Shown in pieces: positions 9,251-20,416 of a stretch of DNA of 64,000 nt. The notes under the pieces are model-generated. The model was not told the DNA's origin and ran no database searches. It saw only the letters and a program-made list of their open reading frames with translations. Source of the DNA: Drosophila persimilis (lineage: Eukaryota; Arthropoda; Insecta; Diptera; Drosophilidae). How positions within the stretch are numbered: position 1 is the stretch's first letter; every line of letters starts with the position of its first letter. The stretch covers positions 3,906,001-3,970,000 of the forward strand of contig NW_020825317.1 of NCBI RefSeq assembly GCF_003286085.1, in the 5' to 3' direction. The position numbers were made by a program, and so were the translations under genes.

Positions 9251-11582
9251 TTAGATGTTGCGGAAGTGCCGGATGGCCAGGTCCACTGGCAGATCAAAGT
9301 CAAACTTGGACAGGGCGTCGATGGAGCGCAACGAGTCGCGGAAGCCAGTGCGGGCCACATAGCTGGTGGACGAGTAGTAGGTATCAATCAGCTCGTTGCA
9401 GCTGAGGATCAGATTCAGCCACTCCACCAGCAGATGGGAGCTGTCAAAATTAAAGGAAAGGATTGAATTCAATGGAAAATCGAGCTGGAGGAATACTCAC
9501 TTCAGTCCCGCACAGACAAAGGCCTTGAAGTGGGCATTGTGGCTGCGCTTGTACGGCTTGTGCATGGCCAGGATCATGCCCACTGTGCTGAGCAGGCTCT
9601 GTTTGGCCGTCACAGCCTGGGCATCGACAATGTCCAGTTGGAAGCTCAGCGAGAGCTTTCTCGCTGGTGTGTTGTTGTACTCCTCGCCATGCTTCAGTTG
9701 GTAGTACTCGAGGATCAGCTCCCAGGCGTGCATCCCCCGGCCCAGACCGAGGAACTGCGACTCTTGGGCAGACGGTGCTGCCATGCGCTGCGTCCCCGGA
9801 TGCAGGCATCGCATGAAGGGCACCATCAGGCTGGAGGCCGCCGACTCGGCGGGAATCCTCAGGCCATGCTGGATCAGCTGCTGCACAGTGCGGGCAAAGT
9901 TCTTGCGCACCACGGTCGTCAGCTCGCGTCCGATAGTGGCTATGGAGTCGCCGCGCATGTGAACGATACGCCTTCCCAGGCTCAGACCCTTGATCTCCTT
10001 CTCCCACTCGAAGCGGTCGTAGCTGGCTTCCTCTTCTGAGTCGGAGGAGGTGGCTGCCGACGCAGCAGCCGCGGCATATGGTGCCAGCTCATGGCCTGCG
10101 GCCACGGCCCGTCTGCAGCGCGGTGGCAAGGTAATCAACGCTCCGTTCTGGGGATTGAGGCATGTACTCGAGGATCCCGCCTGCTGCTGTTGCTGTTGCT
10201 GCTGTTGTCGCAGGGCCCGCTTGATATTGGCCAACTTCTCGCGGTCGCAGCTGAGCGTGGCGGCCAAGGCGGCCACCTCCTGGATATCCACCTCCAGCTG
10301 GGCACGAAGATCCCTGGAATATAAGGAAGCTTCAGATTTTGAGAGCACAAACGAGAGGACACACCTACCCCCAGTGATTACCCTTGTGCGTCTTCTTCAG
10401 GGTGTTCTGCTGGAAGTCCTCGCGCGGCTTGGCCAGGTGCGTGCTGGCGAACATCTGCATAAGGATGGAGGCCTTGTCCAGCAATCCGTGTGCCTTGCTA
10501 TGCAGGCTCTCGCCCGCCTGGGCCACGGGCAGGGCTGACGAATGGGAATAGGAACGAGATGGAGGAGAAGTTTCCGCCGGAGCGGGCAAAGAGACCTGGG
10601 AACGGGCCGTCTGCTTGGCCGCATAGCTGTTGTAGGCTCCGGAGAGGAGCTTCAGCCTGTCGCTGCCGCTGGCAGTGGAGCCCGAACCGGAGCCGGCCGC
10701 ATCGCACTGCAGGAAGGCAATGAAGCGCTCCAGGTCGGTGATCTGTGTCTTTAGCTGGGCCACCAGCTGCTCCTTCATTTTCAGCGGCCCCACAAACTCC
10801 CCGATGGCGTTGTCCACCTGGTGCCGCAGCTGATCCGTGCTGAGCGATGGCAGATCCTGCTGCTCCACCTGCAGATTGAGCTTGGCCCGTAGCTCGTCCA
10901 GGATGAACTTCTGCTTCTCGAGGAGGACATGCTGCGGCAGGATGCCCGGTTCCCCGGCCTCATATGCCAACTGCTCCAGCTCCGTCAGCTGCGACTTGAG
11001 CTGCTCAATCAGCTGGCCATCGGTCTCCGTCTCCCGCTCCGGCTCCGCGTCGGAGCCCTTCTTCTGGCCGAGGCCGGCATCGGGAATGCCCTGGAAGGCA
11101 AAGTCATCCAGATCCCGCAGCAACTGGTCCCGCTCCTCCGCGGGAGCCTCGACAATTTGTCGCACCCTCAGCTGGACGTGGGCAAAGTGCGAGGTTAGGG
11201 CCAGCAGGGAGCTGGTGAGCAGCTCCTGCTCCTCCTCGATGCTGCGGAGGCGAGCCAGTTCGCTGGCATTCTCCGTCTCATTGCCGGGGCTGCTCTTCTC
11301 CAGACTTAGGCCCAGCAAAGTGGGCTCCAGCTCGCAGTCCACCCCGGAGCTGGCGCTATTGGCGTCATCGTAGTTGGCTCCTAGCGGGGACCACCTCTCG
11401 CTAAGCATCTGCTCTGGCTCTGGATCGTGCTCGGGGTCCGTCTCGTTCTCGGTTTCCTCTGGATATGTGGCAGCTTTGTCGTGGCAGCTGTTCGCCTCAT
11501 GCACAGGCTGCTTGCCTTCAACGGGGGATGATTCCATTGATTCCGTGGCCTCCGCCTCGGTCAACTGCAGTGCCTCCTCCAT
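9251..11582 (-). CDS. RUN domain-containing protein (RUNDC1-like), three exons
   Basis: The coding exons are 11582-10369, 10313-9501 and 9440-9251, joined through GTAGGT...CCAG and GTGAGT...ACAG introns. Together they make 738 residues in an unbroken frame. Exon 1 is acidic, then rich in coiled-coil sequence (long Glu/Leu/Gln stretches such as LKSQLTELEQLAYEAGE and LDELRAKLNLQVEQQDL). Exon 2 carries another helical segment, nine consecutive Gln at about residues 441-449, and the beginning of the RUN domain (IATIGRELTTVVRKNFARTVQQLI). Exon 3 completes it (SHLLVEWLNLILSCNELIDTYY). RUN domains bind small GTPases or motor-linked proteins. The human homologue family is RUNDC1, and the D. melanogaster counterpart is probably CG3703 (recalled, not searched). 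The ATG at 11582 was chosen because earlier in-frame ATGs lie in leader-like sequence; 11898 is the alternative. Confidence 0.87.
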
Positions 11583-11930
11583 TTCTAAATGGAATCGCAG
11601 GCTTAGACTCTGCGTTCTGTTTACGTATGGTTTACTTTTCCGCGTTTCCCGTTTGCAAAGAAAAATCAATCGGTGGCCAGTTCCGCTTTCTATGCCAGCT
11701 GGACCAGCGCCTGCTGCTTCCCACTGTTGTTCGCTCTCTCTAACCCTCTTTGTATGTCGTACGCTTTCGCTCGCTCTGTCTCGCTTTGTGTGTGTGTCTG
11801 TGCCACTTTGGCAGCCCGGGGGAGGATTTGGGCCGCACGATGAGCGCCCTGCGACAGTTTCTGACGCACTGACTGACATGAAGTAGCCATGGAAAGTCAC
11901 TGCTAGCTTTCGTCCAGAGGGGTTGCAATG

Positions 11931-12360
11931 GAAGCTTAAAGCTTCCCGCCCGCCATCGGGGGTGTGTGCTTATCGTTGAAAGCTTGATCCTGGATCAGTG
12001 GAGCTTACGGAGCTTTCCATGACCAAAAAAACATTCCGTATTTAAGGGTTTTGTCATCGGAAAGAGATACAAACGAAGCGTGGGTGGTTTTCGTACGAGC
12101 TTTTTATTGAAGTTTACATCCCACCAGTATATATTTTGTATGATTTGAATCAAATCTTTTGATATAAGCTCTGAAGATTGGAACATCAGTAAGCTGTGGC
12201 ATTCGTGGATTTAGTTAGAAAGTTAGCTTTCCGGGCAGTTTTCATACAGATGGGTGGAAATGGGAGCTTAAAACTGTCCGCAGCCTGAAGGTGATTGTGG
12301 CTTTCGTTGAAAGCTTTCTCCTGGATCAGTGGAGCTTACGGAGCTGTTCCTTGACCGAAA
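11931..12360. repeat. Diverged direct duplication, about 331-base offset
   Basis: Segments 11931-12027 and 12262-12360 are alignable throughout. A 25-base core (11990-12014 and 12321-12345) is identical. Both have the same order of GAGCTTAAA-like, GTTGAAAGCTT and CTGGATCAGTGGAGC blocks. This is a local tandem duplication in intergenic DNA, with no coding capacity seen. Confidence 0.7.
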
Positions 12361-12639
12361 CAGTCGAAGTCGACTCCCAGCTGGCAGTGACTACTCTTGC
12401 ACGGGATAAAATTTCCATTGAAGGCTAGCTCTGGTGGATGTTTACTTCTGATAGTAAAGTTTACATTGAAGGATTTACTCTTGTTTTATTGTGATATTCC
12501 GTTTTTTGGCCCAACATTCCACTGCCGCGAGATTCAGGAAGTTCCGAGGGCCAAAATGGGCCAAAGAACGCTGTCTTGGGGAACTCCGGCTCTGATCAGT
12601 TTTATTTCGCATACTTGTAAAAATATGAATTGCAGGTTT

Positions 12640-13166
12640 TTGTTCAGGAAATAAAATATTCTGTTATTTCGTTGAAGTCTGTGAATATTGGAGTAAATAT
12701 TAAATTAGTTTCATATTTTTTTGAACCTCTTCTGTGTTTTATAATTAGTTTTCTACGCGAAGACTTGGTATCTACTATATTGCAGATTGTTTCGATGTTT
12801 ATATCGTTATACCACATTTTTCCAATTGTCTTTTTCGATGTAGATATAGTATTGGGTTTCTGCTATCATATAAAAACGTTCATGATGTGCTTAAGTTTCT
12901 CCATCGGATTCAGAACAGGACCATTTTCCGGCCAGTCTAATGTCCTAATTCCCTCCATTGTTGAATATAATTTGTTAAATATAATTTTAGTTGGAAAAAT
13001 CAAACCTCTGAAATAAATCATAGCACAGTACAAAAACAAAGTTAAAAATAAAAATATTTCTGACTAATCTTTGATAATGGCAATGAGCACAATCGTCATA
13101 TGTGGAAGTACATATGTATGTGTCAGTATCCTTAAGTTCGTGTCAGATACCAAAGTCTATAACAAA
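12640..13166 (-). pseudogene. Tc1/mariner transposase relic, C-terminal part
   Basis: On the minus strand, 12945-12899 reads LDWPENGPVLNPMEK. This corresponds to the LDWP-x-x-S-x-DLNPIE block that carries the third catalytic acidic residue of Tc1-like transposases. Downstream, KKTIGKMWYNDINIETI resembles the following helical segment. Frames are broken by stops, so this is a dead copy. It is separated from its N-terminal part by the DINE-1 at 13167-14275. Confidence 0.6.
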
Positions 13167-14275
13167 CGAGGGGGAACGTTGTGAGTTGCTGCGGACACCG
13201 CAACTCTACAGTTATACCCGATACTAAGTCAGTATGGCTCTCCTCCGGCAGCGCCGCTAATATTAAACGACACGACAAAGAGTGCGTGCGAGAGAGACAG
13301 AAAATCAGTCTGAGCGTGACGTCGGGCGCTGCGTAGCCACTGCAAATTGATTTGTTCCTTTTGGCTATAAAAATGATCTGATCTGATCCAGATTCAGCAA
13401 TCTGATAGATATGGTCGTTATCTATGATTCTGCGTTTTTAGTTTTCTCGAATCTGCAATATTGTGGATGCAACAGATTTTCGTCCTTTGTGTGGGCGGAA
13501 GGTGGTGGGGCGAAATTTTGAGATACACGTTTTATAGTGAGATCTAAGAGAAGTGCGGATTCCAAATTTGGTTACTCTAGCGTTAATAGTCTTTGAGATT
13601 TGTGAATATCCCCAGATTTGCATCCTTTGCGGGGGCGGAAGGGGGTGTGGCGAAATTTTGAAACAAACTCGTCTCGGTCTGATATATTAGGAGTGTGGAT
13701 ACCAAATTTGGTTGCTCTAGCTTTTATAGTCTCTGAGATCTAGGCGCTAATGTTTTACTCTAAGCAAAGCCGCCTATGCTACCTGTGTGTTAGAGAGAGA
13801 CAGGGCGAGAAAAAATGAAATTGTTTTCTTGATGCTGGCTATAATAGTAATACGATCCAATTCAGATTCTGCAGTCTAAAAGATATGGTCATTCTCTACG
13901 ATTCTGCGTTTTTTGTTTTCTCGTATCTTTAAAATTGTGGATGCCACAGATTTTCGCCCTTTGTGGGGGCGGAAGTGGGCGGGGCAAAGTTTTGAAATAT
14001 TTTTGTAGCAGTGACATATCACAGAAGTCTGGATCCAAAACTTCGTTGCTCTAGCTCTTATAGTCTTTGAGCATTAGGCGCTGAAGGGGACGGACAGACG
14101 GACAGACGGACGGACGGACAGACGGACAGACAGACATGGCTCAATCGACTCGGCTATTGATGCTGATCAAGAATATATATACTTTATGGGGTCGGAAACG
14201 ATTCCTTCTGGATCACATCTACTTTTACCACAAATCTAATATACCCCAATACTCATTTTGAGTATCGGGTATAAA
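13167..14275 (-). mobile_element. DINE-1/INE-1 (Helentron-type) element, full length
   Basis: A non-autonomous repeat of about 1.1 kb. One end is CGAGGGGGAACGTTG (left here) and the other is ...GAGTATCGGGTATA (right). Inside are the family's conserved GAATATATATACTTTA block next to TGATGCTGATCAA and a (GTCY)n tetranucleotide array at about 14095-14135. There is no coding capacity. It sits inside a Tc1 relic whose halves flank it. Family assignment rests on the remembered DINE-1 core sequence and GTCY array. Confidence 0.8.
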
Positions 14276-14560
14276 AAAAAAACATACCCAGACCATCCTG
14301 CTGCCTCCTTGCCACATCGTTCGTTTCAGGCAGTCGTTTTTTAGCGTTCTCCGACTTTCTGGCGGACATTTGTCATATTTACCAACCAAACGGGTTTATC
14401 TTAAGTTTATTAAAAACATATCGTTTCTGCAATCATTTACAGTCCAAGTTTCGTTGAGTTTGGCCCATTGGCGCCCTTTCTGTAGCAACATGCTGGTCGA
14501 AGACGGTTAAGTCTTGTCTCCTGAAGGCGACACTTTTTGTTTTTTTTTTATGAAAAAGAG
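14276..14560 (-). pseudogene. Tc1/mariner transposase relic, central part
   Basis: On the minus strand at about 14320-14283 the sequence reads TMWQGGSRMVWVCF. This matches the GGS-x-MVWGCFS block that precedes the second catalytic Asp in Tc1 transposases. The DINE-1 lies immediately after it in transcription order, followed by the C-terminal block. Stops and frameshifts show it is dead. The transposon ends were not located with confidence. Confidence 0.55.
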
Positions 14561-14833
14561 ACGTTAATTAACAGCTAATGGATTTATCTACACAATAAAA
14601 ATGTTTCCCGACTGACTTTAAGGATTTTGAATACGCGCGATCAGTTGAAAGTTATTTAACATAAGTGTCCACATTTCACGGTCCGCCACTGTATAAGGTG
14701 TAATGTTTTTAAAATTAATTACTACTACAGCATTGGCATTTGAGTTACAAGTCAGTTACAGTCAGTCGCATACGAAATAGCATGGGTATGCCGAAGCGGC
14801 CAGCATATTGGCGCACAAGCGAAACAAATGCGC

Positions 14834-14849
14834 AGGGGGCTTGCCCCCT
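14834..14849. repeat. GC-rich perfect hairpin
   Basis: AGGGGGC at 14834-14840 and GCCCCCT at 14843-14849 form a seven-base perfect stem with a two-base spacer, followed by a T-rich run. Such a hairpin resembles a Helitron 3' end, but the sequence after it is CTAT rather than CTRR, so its nature is open. Confidence 0.5.
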
Positions 14850-15574
14850 TCTATTTTTATACTCTATGTATTTCTAATTTGTATTGTGTGGTTACAGTCC
14901 CTGCTACATATATTTTGATACCTTTGATCCTTCTTTGAAATCTCTCTTTGAATTGCAAGCTTACAATGTCTTCATTATCAGTCATTAACCGAAGGTATCA
15001 AGTGAAACCTCAAGCGCATTCTTTGGACCTTCGGTAGGCTTTTACTAGTTAAAAGCTCACGCCCTCTGACTTGAAATGTTTTTACATTTGAAACTTAATC
15101 TTATGGCTGTTTAAGTCAAAGTTCAAAGCTTGAAAACATGCTCTGAGCTTTCCACCACGATTGCTAAAGCTGTCCCAAAGCCCACGCATATTTACCTGTT
15201 TTATTTGTGACTAGGGGATACAATGAAAATTATGACCTACATTACCACCGCACGGAGGCGGGACAAAACATTGGTCGAACACGCGTCCAACACGCTCCCC
15301 ATGTACCAGCCCCCCTCCGACTGTTGTTATTTTGGAGTGTCTCTGATAAGGCTCCTCTACCGGAGATTACCCCAAAAAGCAAACATGTTCCCCTGCTGCT
15401 GCTGCTGCTGTTGCTGACAGTGCATCTTATCAGTCTCGGCTGATGGATAGATAACGAGTCTGTCAAGTGTCTGACACAGCAAACCCATGACGGTCATTTC
15501 GGGGTCACCCTCAGTCCCAGCCCCTCGATAGACCCAGAGATGACTCCTCCTCAAAGACGGTTGCTTATTATTTA

Positions 15575-15580
15575 TTTATT
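15575..15580 (-). terminator. Likely poly(A) signal of the SDR gene
   Basis: The minus strand reads AATAAATAAATAATAA here, 68 bases after the dehydrogenase stop codon. It is a strong overlapping poly(A) hexamer set. Confidence 0.65.
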
Positions 15581-15647
15581 GAAAAAAAAGGGAGAGGAAA
15601 TGGAAAATATAAGAGGGAGTATAATTAGGGTCGGAGGCGGCGGATGA

Positions 15648-16415
15648 TTAACGAGGCGTCAGATTGTGCTTGCCGCCGTCGATGGGGAAGAGAGCGCCGG
15701 TGGTGAAGCTGGCCTTGGAGCTGGCCAGGAAGGCTACGGCCTCGGCCACCTCGAACACGTCCCCAACACGGCCCATGGGATGGGAGGCGATGGCCCGCTG
15801 CAGCATGCCGTTATATTCCTCATCGACGATGCCAATGCGCTGGTGGATGTTGGTCACCACAAAGCCGGGATTCACCGAGTTGACGCGCACTCCCTGTGGG
15901 GCCATCTCGAGGGCCACGATCCGGGTGAACTGGTCGAGGGCCGCCTTGGATACACCGTAGCTGAGAGCGCCCGCAAAGGGTCGCAGACCGGCACAGCTGC
16001 TCACATTGACCACGGCTCCCTTGGTCTGCAGGAGATGTGGCAGCACCGCCTTGGTGAGGAGGACGACGCCGCGCAGGTTCGTGTTTAGCACCGAGTCGAA
16101 CTCCTCGATGTCCAGGTCAATGAGGCCGCCCTTGCCCAGGATTCCGGCGTTGTTTACCAGCACATCGATGCGGCCGAACTGAGTGATCGTCTGCTGGACA
16201 ATGGCCGCTGCATCCTTGGTCACGTCCGCGGCTATGATCTCCGCCCGAATGCCCTTCACCTGCTGCTGTAGGGTCTTCCGGGTGGCCTCCAGGTTAGCTA
16301 CGTTGCGACCCACCAGCGCCAGAAGGGCTCCCTCGCGGGCCAAAACCTGGGCAATGGCTGCACCAATACCGCTGCTTGCGCCCGTTACGATCACCACCTT
16401 TTCGCTGAGACTCAT
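15648..16415 (-). CDS. Short-chain dehydrogenase/reductase (classical SDR)
   Basis: A 255-residue single-exon NAD(P)-dependent oxidoreductase of the classical SDR family, at that family's usual length. All signatures are present: the cofactor motif TGASSGIG at residues 11-18, NNAG at 88-91, and the catalytic set Ser140, Tyr153 and Lys157 (YGVSK), with VNPGFVVTNIH after it and the C-terminal FPIDGGK. An Asn at about 111-113 (LNTNLRG) completes the tetrad. Substrate cannot be read from sequence; insect relatives are mostly uncharacterised, and the neighbourhood suggests the orthologue of D. melanogaster CG3699 (recalled). No signal peptide is visible, so it is probably cytosolic. The leader is short, with a TATA-like box just upstream. 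Confidence 0.92.
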   Translation of the reverse strand: MSLSEKVVIVTGASSGIGAAIAQVLAREGALLALVGRNVANLEATRKTLQQQVKGIRAEIIAADVTKDAAAIVQQTITQFGRIDVLVNNAGILGKGGLIDLDIEEFDSVLNTNLRGVVLLTKAVLPHLLQTKGAVVNVSSCAGLRPFAGALSYGVSKAALDQFTRIVALEMAPQGVRVNSVNPGFVVTNIHQRIGIVDEEYNGMLQRAIASHPMGRVGDVFEVAEAVAFLASSKASFTTGALFPIDGGKHNLTPR

Positions 16416-16450
16416 CTTGAACGACTGGAGAAACGACCCGCCCTACCCGG

Positions 16451-16459
16451 CTATTTATG
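16451..16459 (-). promoter_or_regulatory. TATA-like box of the SDR gene
   Basis: The minus strand reads CATAAATAG about 36-44 bases before the SDR ATG, next to a (CT)n run. If used, the 5' leader would be only about 10 bases. It could also be chance in AT-rich DNA. Confidence 0.35.
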
Positions 16460-16466
16460 GGCAGGG

Positions 16467-16484
16467 CTCTCTCTCTCTCTCTCT
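16467..16484. repeat. (CT)9 microsatellite
   Basis: An uninterrupted CT run upstream of the SDR gene. On the gene's strand it is a GA run, the type of sequence bound by GAGA factor. Confidence 0.8.
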
Positions 16485-16599
16485 GGGCCGTTTCCTGATT
16501 AGATTACAGCCCTGAAACCGCTCTCACTCCACTCGCTTAACCACCTGTTGGGGTCCGCTCTGGGGAGAGTCCCCACAACTGTTCTTTTGGAGACGGGCT

Positions 16600-18162
16600 T
16601 TCCGGTGCTATCGATGCTCTAGCATCTAGCATCGCATTAGAGCCAAAAAGTTTTTAATTAAAAGTTTTGTGTTTGTCTGATTTCAAACATTTGTGAAATC
16701 ACGCTAAGAGCTGGCCAAGAGCTTTCTGCCCCACATATATTTATCGCCCAATGAAGACGGGCCTCCTAAATGGGGGCGCGCGCACCTCCCCAACGCGTGT
16801 TTAATCATATCCACTACTCGTGGAGTATCAGGGGTATATTGGATCTGTGGAGAGGTTTGTACCATCTATGACATTCGCGAATCGGTGTAAAACCTTGACG
16901 TGTGACTGAACATTTTCCATTTAGGTGAAAGAAAACATCTGCTTAAAACAGCACAATATTCGTTAATAAATTAAAATTATTCGACTGAATTTATATTTTA
17001 AAATAGTTAACTTTTCGCACCTTCTATCAGCTATTCTAAGTTAATACTTTAAAAAAATACAAGTATTTTTGTATCTTATCTTATCTTACCTTATCGTTGT
17101 GTGGCACTGGGTATTTTTAAGCTACAATATAATCGAAAAAGCTGAATAATTGATAATAATTGATATCTCATTCGCAACTCCAAACATTTTGAACTGTTTA
17201 GGATATATAGAGCTCTAATGTTAATACGCAAAATAATAGATACTTCTTAAGATAATGCCCAAGTATCAGGAATGGGTATCCCACAGTCGTCAGACTGGAG
17301 CAAATCTGAAGTTCTTTTCCGTTTAAGTAGAGGCTGAGGAGCGTCTTCGTCTCTCCATTTCTCCATTTTCAGATAATTAGCATTTCCATTTGGCTTGAGT
17401 GCGCGCTCGTATATCAACGCCCCCGCCAGTTGGTCGAGAAGATAAGGCCTGGAGCTGGTGCCGGAGATGGAACTAGCAGCTGGGGGCCATGAAGCGATGG
17501 AACGAATCAAGTGCTAACTATTAGGCAGTGTTTTGGGGAAGTCATTAGTTTCCATCAGCCAGGAGAGTGCTTCAGCCACACTCTCTCGATAACTCCACAT
17601 CAATTTGGCCCCTGGAATGATTAGCCAAGGAATGCCATTCGGAGTCTCGGCATCCTATCCTCTGATTCGGTCTCTGATTTGTGTGCACTCATTTTCACGC
17701 TCCTGCCCACCCAGAACCTACCGAGGAATGCATTCACCAGGGCCGTCGGTTTATGGAAATTGATGAAGAGGAATTCATGTAATTGACAGGCGAGACGAAA
17801 TTGCATACAAATAGCTTAATCCTAGAAATTTTCATTCTTAAATAAATTAACTTTTAATTAAAGCAAAGAAAGAGACACACCAAAAAAGGAGAGAAATAAC
17901 AAAAAAAAAAAATGTGATTCGGCAGGCCGAAGCATTGAATACCCTTGCATGGAGTGACTCTTGACGGAAATAGTCATAGAATCCATGAATCTATGAACGG
18001 ACACGAGGGGGCAAACTAAGATTTTTCCTCACAGTACCCTCTGCAAGGGAATAGAAAGAGCAAACGGAATAACTAAACTTAGAGATAAATGCTATGTACA
18101 AAAGTGTTACACAATCACTTGGAGTGGGAATGGGAAATGGTAATTGGATTTGGAGTGCGGCC
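16600..18162. other. Intergenic region, no gene seen
   Basis: AT-rich DNA between the SDR promoter and the transporter's 3' end. It probably includes the transporter's 3'UTR on the right. An 87-residue open frame near 17247-17510 has no family features and looks accidental. Confidence 0.45.
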
Positions 18163-20416
18163 TTACTTCAGTGCAGCCTTGTTCTTGAGCGGCAGGAAGG
18201 CAGCCATCAGACAGCCAGCTGAAAAAAGCAGGATTAAGGATTAAGGGTTGAATCTGGAATGTCTTTCGCGAACCTACCCAACATAAAGAAGCTGATCATA
18301 AAGAAGGGCGGCACACAGCCCAAGTTCATCAGAGCCGGAAAGAAGATGTTGCCCAAGAGTGAGCCCAGCCGCCCAAACATCATCTCAAGGGAGACAATCA
18401 TTGTCCTCAGCGATGTGGGAAACAGACTCACCGATGCACTGATCACCGATGTGGCCGAGATGCTCCCCATAGTCACGAACAACGAGGCAATGGCCACCGT
18501 GGATGCAGCGGAGCTGGACCAGTACATGCCAATCGAGCAGCAAGCAGCACAAAATAGGCCCACAGCTGAAAGAAGAATTTAATATTGCGTTTAAGAATGG
18601 GGGTAGTTCTTGGCTGCATGGGTGCACTCACTCATTATTCGTTTGACGCCCACTAGGTTGACCAGGAAGCCGGCCAGCATGTAGGCCACCAGTCCGGCGG
18701 CTGCCACAATCAGATTGTTTGTGTACGTGGCCGCCGTCACATTCACCGTACACTCGGCATTGGGGTCCTTGACGGCCATCAGCTGGCTCTGGGTGCGGTT
18801 CACGCTGAACTCTAGTATTCTGCAGATGCTCGTCTGGCCTGACTGGCCGCCCACCTGGAGCTCGTACTCGTTGATGGAGGCAAACAGCTGCGGCAGCCAC
18901 AAACGCATGGTGTTCTGACTGTAGAAGAGAAAGAGAAGGCGCCCTTAGACCCGTTCTGTTCTGCGTTTTTTGGTGACCCCGAACCCGACTCACCCCAGGA
19001 GCACGCAAAAGTTGAGCAGATAGACCCAGAGCGAGAGGCCCAGGTACGGTTTGGTGAAGAGCGGACGCAGCTGGGAGAGGCCCGCACTTAGCCCGCTCTT
19101 GGCCACGGTTGCCAGCTCGGGGTCCACTGGAGCAGCGGTGACAGCCTCCGAGCTCTCGATGGGCAGCTTTACCTCCGTGTGAGTCTTGTTTTTGTTGACC
19201 TGCTCGGGTACTTCATTGGCCAGAACCTTAAACTGCGCAAAAAACACTTTTTAGAGCACATAGGACTGCATAGTATTGTATAAATATTGTTACTGGAAAT
19301 GAATCCTTGGGTTTTCTGGTGTTCAGGGCATACATGAATTGGAAGGCTTCCAGTGCTTCTTGATTGCGACCCCTGGACATGAGGAACTTGGGGCTCTCGG
19401 GGAACAAGGGGAACAGCATGGAGCTGAGGAGGCTGGGCAGTGCCGTTACGCCCACAAACATCTGCCATGCAGTCACTGTAAATGGGATGGTAAAACGTTG
19501 ATTAGATTGGGATTGTATTCCACATGTCCGAATCATAAAGGTATGAAGTCGGTTGGAGGAAGGGGTCTCCAATCTGTAACTGTATCATCAGCTGTTTGTG
19601 GGAGTCTGTCTATCTCTAAGATAGTTATTATCGTGACCTTATCGTAAAAATACGTAGCACGCCCTCGCCACACGACACTCGGGTTAGTGCGAGACTCTTA
19701 CTTACTCTTAAAACTCCAGATGTTGATATTCCAGTTTTGGGGTAAAATGATCATAGCCAGGCCGGGCAGCGTGAGGGTGGCTATGGAGAACATAATGCCC
19801 ACGATCATCATGATGCGCTGACGATGCTGGCGTCCATGAAGCTCCGTCAGGTATGTCATAAGCACGGCAAAGGGACCACTCATGCTGTGAATGGATATTG
19901 GTTAGGGGCCATTTAATCAAGCTTCAGCGCTGCCTTTGCTCACCAAAATCCTCCGAAATACTTGAAGACCATTAGCTGGACAACACTTTGACTGAAGGCA
20001 CCGCCCAGAACACATATGGTGTCCGCGGCATAGCCAAAAATCAGGAGCTTGCGCCTGCCCTTGGTGTCTGCAAAGTAGCCCCAAAAGACGGCCGAGCTGA
20101 TCATACCCGCATAGGTGATTGCATTCAGGATGCCCTTGTCCAGCAGGCTCAGCTTGAGGTCACACTCTGCGCTGGGAAGGATATAGGACATTGTCGAGGT
20201 CTCGTACACAGTGCCCATTGCCGCGGGCACAGCGGCCACCAGCAGCAGAATGTTGAACATCCCAAAGCCCGCCGCATCGATGGCCGTCTCAAAGTCCGCT
20301 GCTATCCCGGGGGTGGGGGGAGCCGGAACCGGAGCTGGAGCCTCCTCCTCGCTCTGCTCCTTGCCATCGCGGCGGGGGAGCTGCTTGGGTAGATTCTCCG
20401 CCAATTGTTGGCTCAT
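18163..20416 (-). CDS. SV2-like major facilitator superfamily transporter, seven exons
   Basis: The coding exons are 20416-19944, 19884-19706, 19475-19294, 19232-18994, 18918-18632, 18565-18278 and 18218-18163. All have GT-AG borders and join to an unbroken 567-residue frame. The first membrane segments follow FETAIDAAGFGMFNILLL. The MFS loop 2-3 signature GYFADTKGRRK lies at residues 113-123, and FCMSGPFAVLMTYLTELHG and FPESPKFLMSRGR are typical of the SV2/SVOP branch. A large loop in exon 5 holds two Cys and N-glycosylation sequons (NRT, NVT), also like SV2. About 12 membrane helices are expected. The transported solute is unknown. The locus corresponds, from memory, to D. melanogaster CG3690. 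The ATG at 20416 is the first in the open frame. Confidence 0.88.

Noticed and set aside
9530..10538. Plus-strand frames of 160-170 codons opposite the RUN-domain gene
   Set aside because: They are antisense shadows of a GC-rich coding region. The minus-strand exons have splice sites and a family match.
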